Shown: piece after piece, positions 5,422-6,109 of the stretch | How positions within the stretch are numbered: position 1 is the first letter of the stretch | How the letters are laid out: every line of letters begins with the position of its first letter | NCBI GenBank assembly: GCA_943356395.1 | Contig: CALRFC010000042.1 | Location: forward strand, 1 to 6,109 | DNA: 6,109 nucleotides | Direction of reading: 5' to 3' | Origin: Candidatus Nomurabacteria bacterium | GTDB lineage: Bacteria > Patescibacteriota > Minisyncoccia > Phycocordibacterales > UBA9973 | Program-made: the position numbers and the translations under genes | The notes under the pieces: generated by a model | Told to the model about the DNA's origin: nothing | Databases searched by the model: none | Seen by the model: only the letters and a program-made list of their open reading frames with translations

Positions 5422-5483
5422 AAGCTGAAAGCAGGAAGCCTGCCCGACTGGATAGTCGTTCGGGCGGGCAAAAAGCTGAAAGC
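5422..5483. repeat. GC-rich hairpin flanked by an 11-bp direct repeat
   Basis: AAGCTGAAAGC is found at 5422-5432 and again at 5473-5483. Between them, arms 5438-5447 and 5460-5469 form a 10-bp stem with one G-T pair around a 12-nt loop. Two alternative small stems exist: GCAGG/CCTGC (5431-5435 with 5439-5443) and CGACT/AGTCG (5445-5449 with 5454-5458). The block is much more GC-rich than the AT-rich gap around it. It lies just past the ruvX stop on the minus strand, so it may end that transcript: GCAGG-CTT-CCTGC followed by TTT is a weak terminator. The arrangement also looks like a small dispersed palindromic repeat inserted with duplication of its target. Confidence 0.7.
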
Positions 5484-5491
5484 TGATTGTG

Positions 5492-5923
5492 TTATTTGTT
5501 CCGTGTTTTCCTACTGTCCAGATAGCGCTGCAAAATGATCGCCGCGGCGCGCGCGTCGATGTTACCGATATGCTCCTTCTTCACTTGCTTCGCATGAAGA
5601 ATTTTTTTCTGATTGAGCGGGCGCACTGCTTCGACGGAAGTGAACGATTCATTCACCTCTTCCACCGGAAGCTTCGTCTTCATACGCAGATTGGAAACGA
5701 ATTGCCCGAGCTCTTTTATGAACGACGCATCGGAGCGCGTGTCGGTCGAGGGCGCACCGACGACGATCGTCTTGATCTTGTTCTCAACGCACGCACGCGC
5801 GAGCTGGTCGTAAATGTCTCTTTTCGAAGGCAGGATCTTGTGCGCGAAGGCAATGAGCCCCGCGTCGTCAGAAAGCGCGAGCCCGATTCTTTTTGTACCG
5901 TAATCTATCCCTAAATATCTCAT
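5492..5923 (-). CDS. ruvX: RuvX/YqgF, RNase H-fold nuclease
   Basis: A 143-residue YqgF family protein, close to the ~138 residues of E. coli YqgF. The RNase H-like fold carries the expected acidic triad: Asp7 in LGIDYGTKRIGLALSDD (4-20), Glu92 in VNESFTSVEA (90-99, the family's DERLTT position, here NESFTS), and Asp123 in NIDARAAAIILQRYL (121-135). Members act as nucleases in pre-16S rRNA 5' maturation and were earlier called Holliday-junction resolvases. The start at 5923 is chosen because the family begins directly with this strand. The frame stays open for 39 more codons to 6040, but that stretch crosses the promoters and the tRNA-Ser gene and looks non-coding. A -10 ends six bases upstream of the ATG. 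Confidence 0.95.
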   Translation of the reverse strand: MRYLGIDYGTKRIGLALSDDAGLIAFAHKILPSKRDIYDQLARACVENKIKTIVVGAPSTDTRSDASFIKELGQFVSNLRMKTKLPVEEVNESFTSVEAVRPLNQKKILHAKQVKKEHIGNIDARAAAIILQRYLDSRKTRNK

Positions 5924-5929
5924 TCTTTG

Positions 5930-5958
5930 ACAATACCATAAAAATCTATTGAAATCAA
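5930..5958 (-). promoter_or_regulatory. Promoter of ruvX, leaderless type
   Basis: On the minus strand -35 TTGATT (5958-5953, 4 of 6) and -10 TATTGT (5935-5930, 4 of 6) are 17 bp apart; the -10 ends six bases before the ATG at 5923. Its -35 overlaps the -35 of the divergent tRNA-Ser promoter. Confidence 0.5.
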
Positions 5959-5977
5959 GACATTTTTCTGCTATAGT
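5949..5977 (+). promoter_or_regulatory. Promoter of tRNA-Ser
   Basis: -35 TTGAAA (5949-5954, 5 of 6) and -10 TATAGT (5972-5977, 5 of 6) with the ideal 17-bp spacer. Transcription would start near 5984, about 44 nt before the mature tRNA. This is the strongest promoter match in the window, which fits a tRNA gene. Confidence 0.65.
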
Positions 5978-6027
5978 TTGAGAGTTATTTTCATACTTTA
6001 AATTAGCGTGAGTTCTGAAAAATATTG

Positions 6028-6109
6028 GGAGGCGTCGCATAGTGGTTTAGTGCACCTGTCTTGAAAACAGGAGTGTCGCAAGGCACCGTGGGTTCGAATC
6101 CCACCTCCT
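6028..6109 (+). tRNA. tRNA-Ser (anticodon TGA), 3' end cut by the window
   Basis: A class II tRNA. The acceptor 5' strand is GGAGGCG, followed by T8, a short GCA/TGC D stem, and an anticodon stem CCTGT/ACAGG around loop CTTGAAA (anticodon TGA, reads TCA). A long variable arm (GTGTC-GCAA-GGCAC, with a mismatch) is typical of serine. The T arm is GTGGG/CCCAC with loop TTCGAAT. Five bases of the 3' acceptor strand (CTCCT) remain before the window ends; they pair with positions 3-7 except for a C-T mismatch at pair 6-67. The last two acceptor bases and the discriminator lie outside. Confidence 0.94.

Noticed and set aside
5924..6040. 39-codon N-terminal extension of ruvX
   Set aside because: The YqgF family starts at MRYLGIDYG; the extension covers two promoters and the tRNA-Ser gene and shows no domain.

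Overview
The window looks like a piece of a small, streamlined bacterial genome, most likely a member of the Candidate Phyla Radiation (Patescibacteria, Parcubacteria-like). This is an inference from three things: the large serine recombinase ends inside a tRNA gene in the style I associate with that group, the pilMNO block is compact and followed by a small one-TM protein rather than PilP/PilQ, and no gene has a convincing Shine-Dalgarno site. No rRNA or marker gene is present to settle it.

Layout. (1) 1-1520: the 3' part of a large serine recombinase gene runs rightwards into the 3' half of a tRNA-Val(TAC) gene on the opposite strand. The last ~14 codons and the stop codon lie inside the tRNA gene. 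This looks like the edge of an integrated element that used tRNA-Val as its target. Just before the tRNA, 1258-1430 packs six hairpins into 173 bp. (2) 1521-2378: an AT-richer island with divergent promoters, a 220-aa HTH protein with a LAGLIDADG-like C-terminal part, and a tRNA-Arg(TCT) whose first bases supply that gene's stop codon. (3) 2396-4875, minus strand: pilM-pilN-pilO-orf109, every junction overlapping by 4-8 bp, coding the cytoplasmic and inner-membrane platform of a type IV pilus. (4) 4876-4989: intergenic, with ATTCGT repeats at ~9-bp spacing. (5) 4990-5923, minus strand: a stand-alone MetRS-C-terminal-like tRNA-binding protein and ruvX/yqgF, separated by a 166-bp gap that holds a promoter, a palindrome and a hairpin flanked by direct repeats. 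(6) 5924-6109: divergent ruvX and tRNA-Ser(TGA) promoters sharing one palindromic -35 region; the tRNA-Ser is cut by the window end.

The genes do not form one pathway. The clear functional unit is the pilus platform operon; the rest is RNA and DNA housekeeping plus the recombinase. The recurring theme is gene starts with a -10-like hexamer 6-7 nt before the ATG and no Shine-Dalgarno, which suggests leaderless translation. I found no convincing new multi-gene system. The best candidates for something undescribed are the hairpin cluster at the recombinase/tRNA-Val junction and the HTH/LAGLIDADG-like gene wedged between two tRNA genes.
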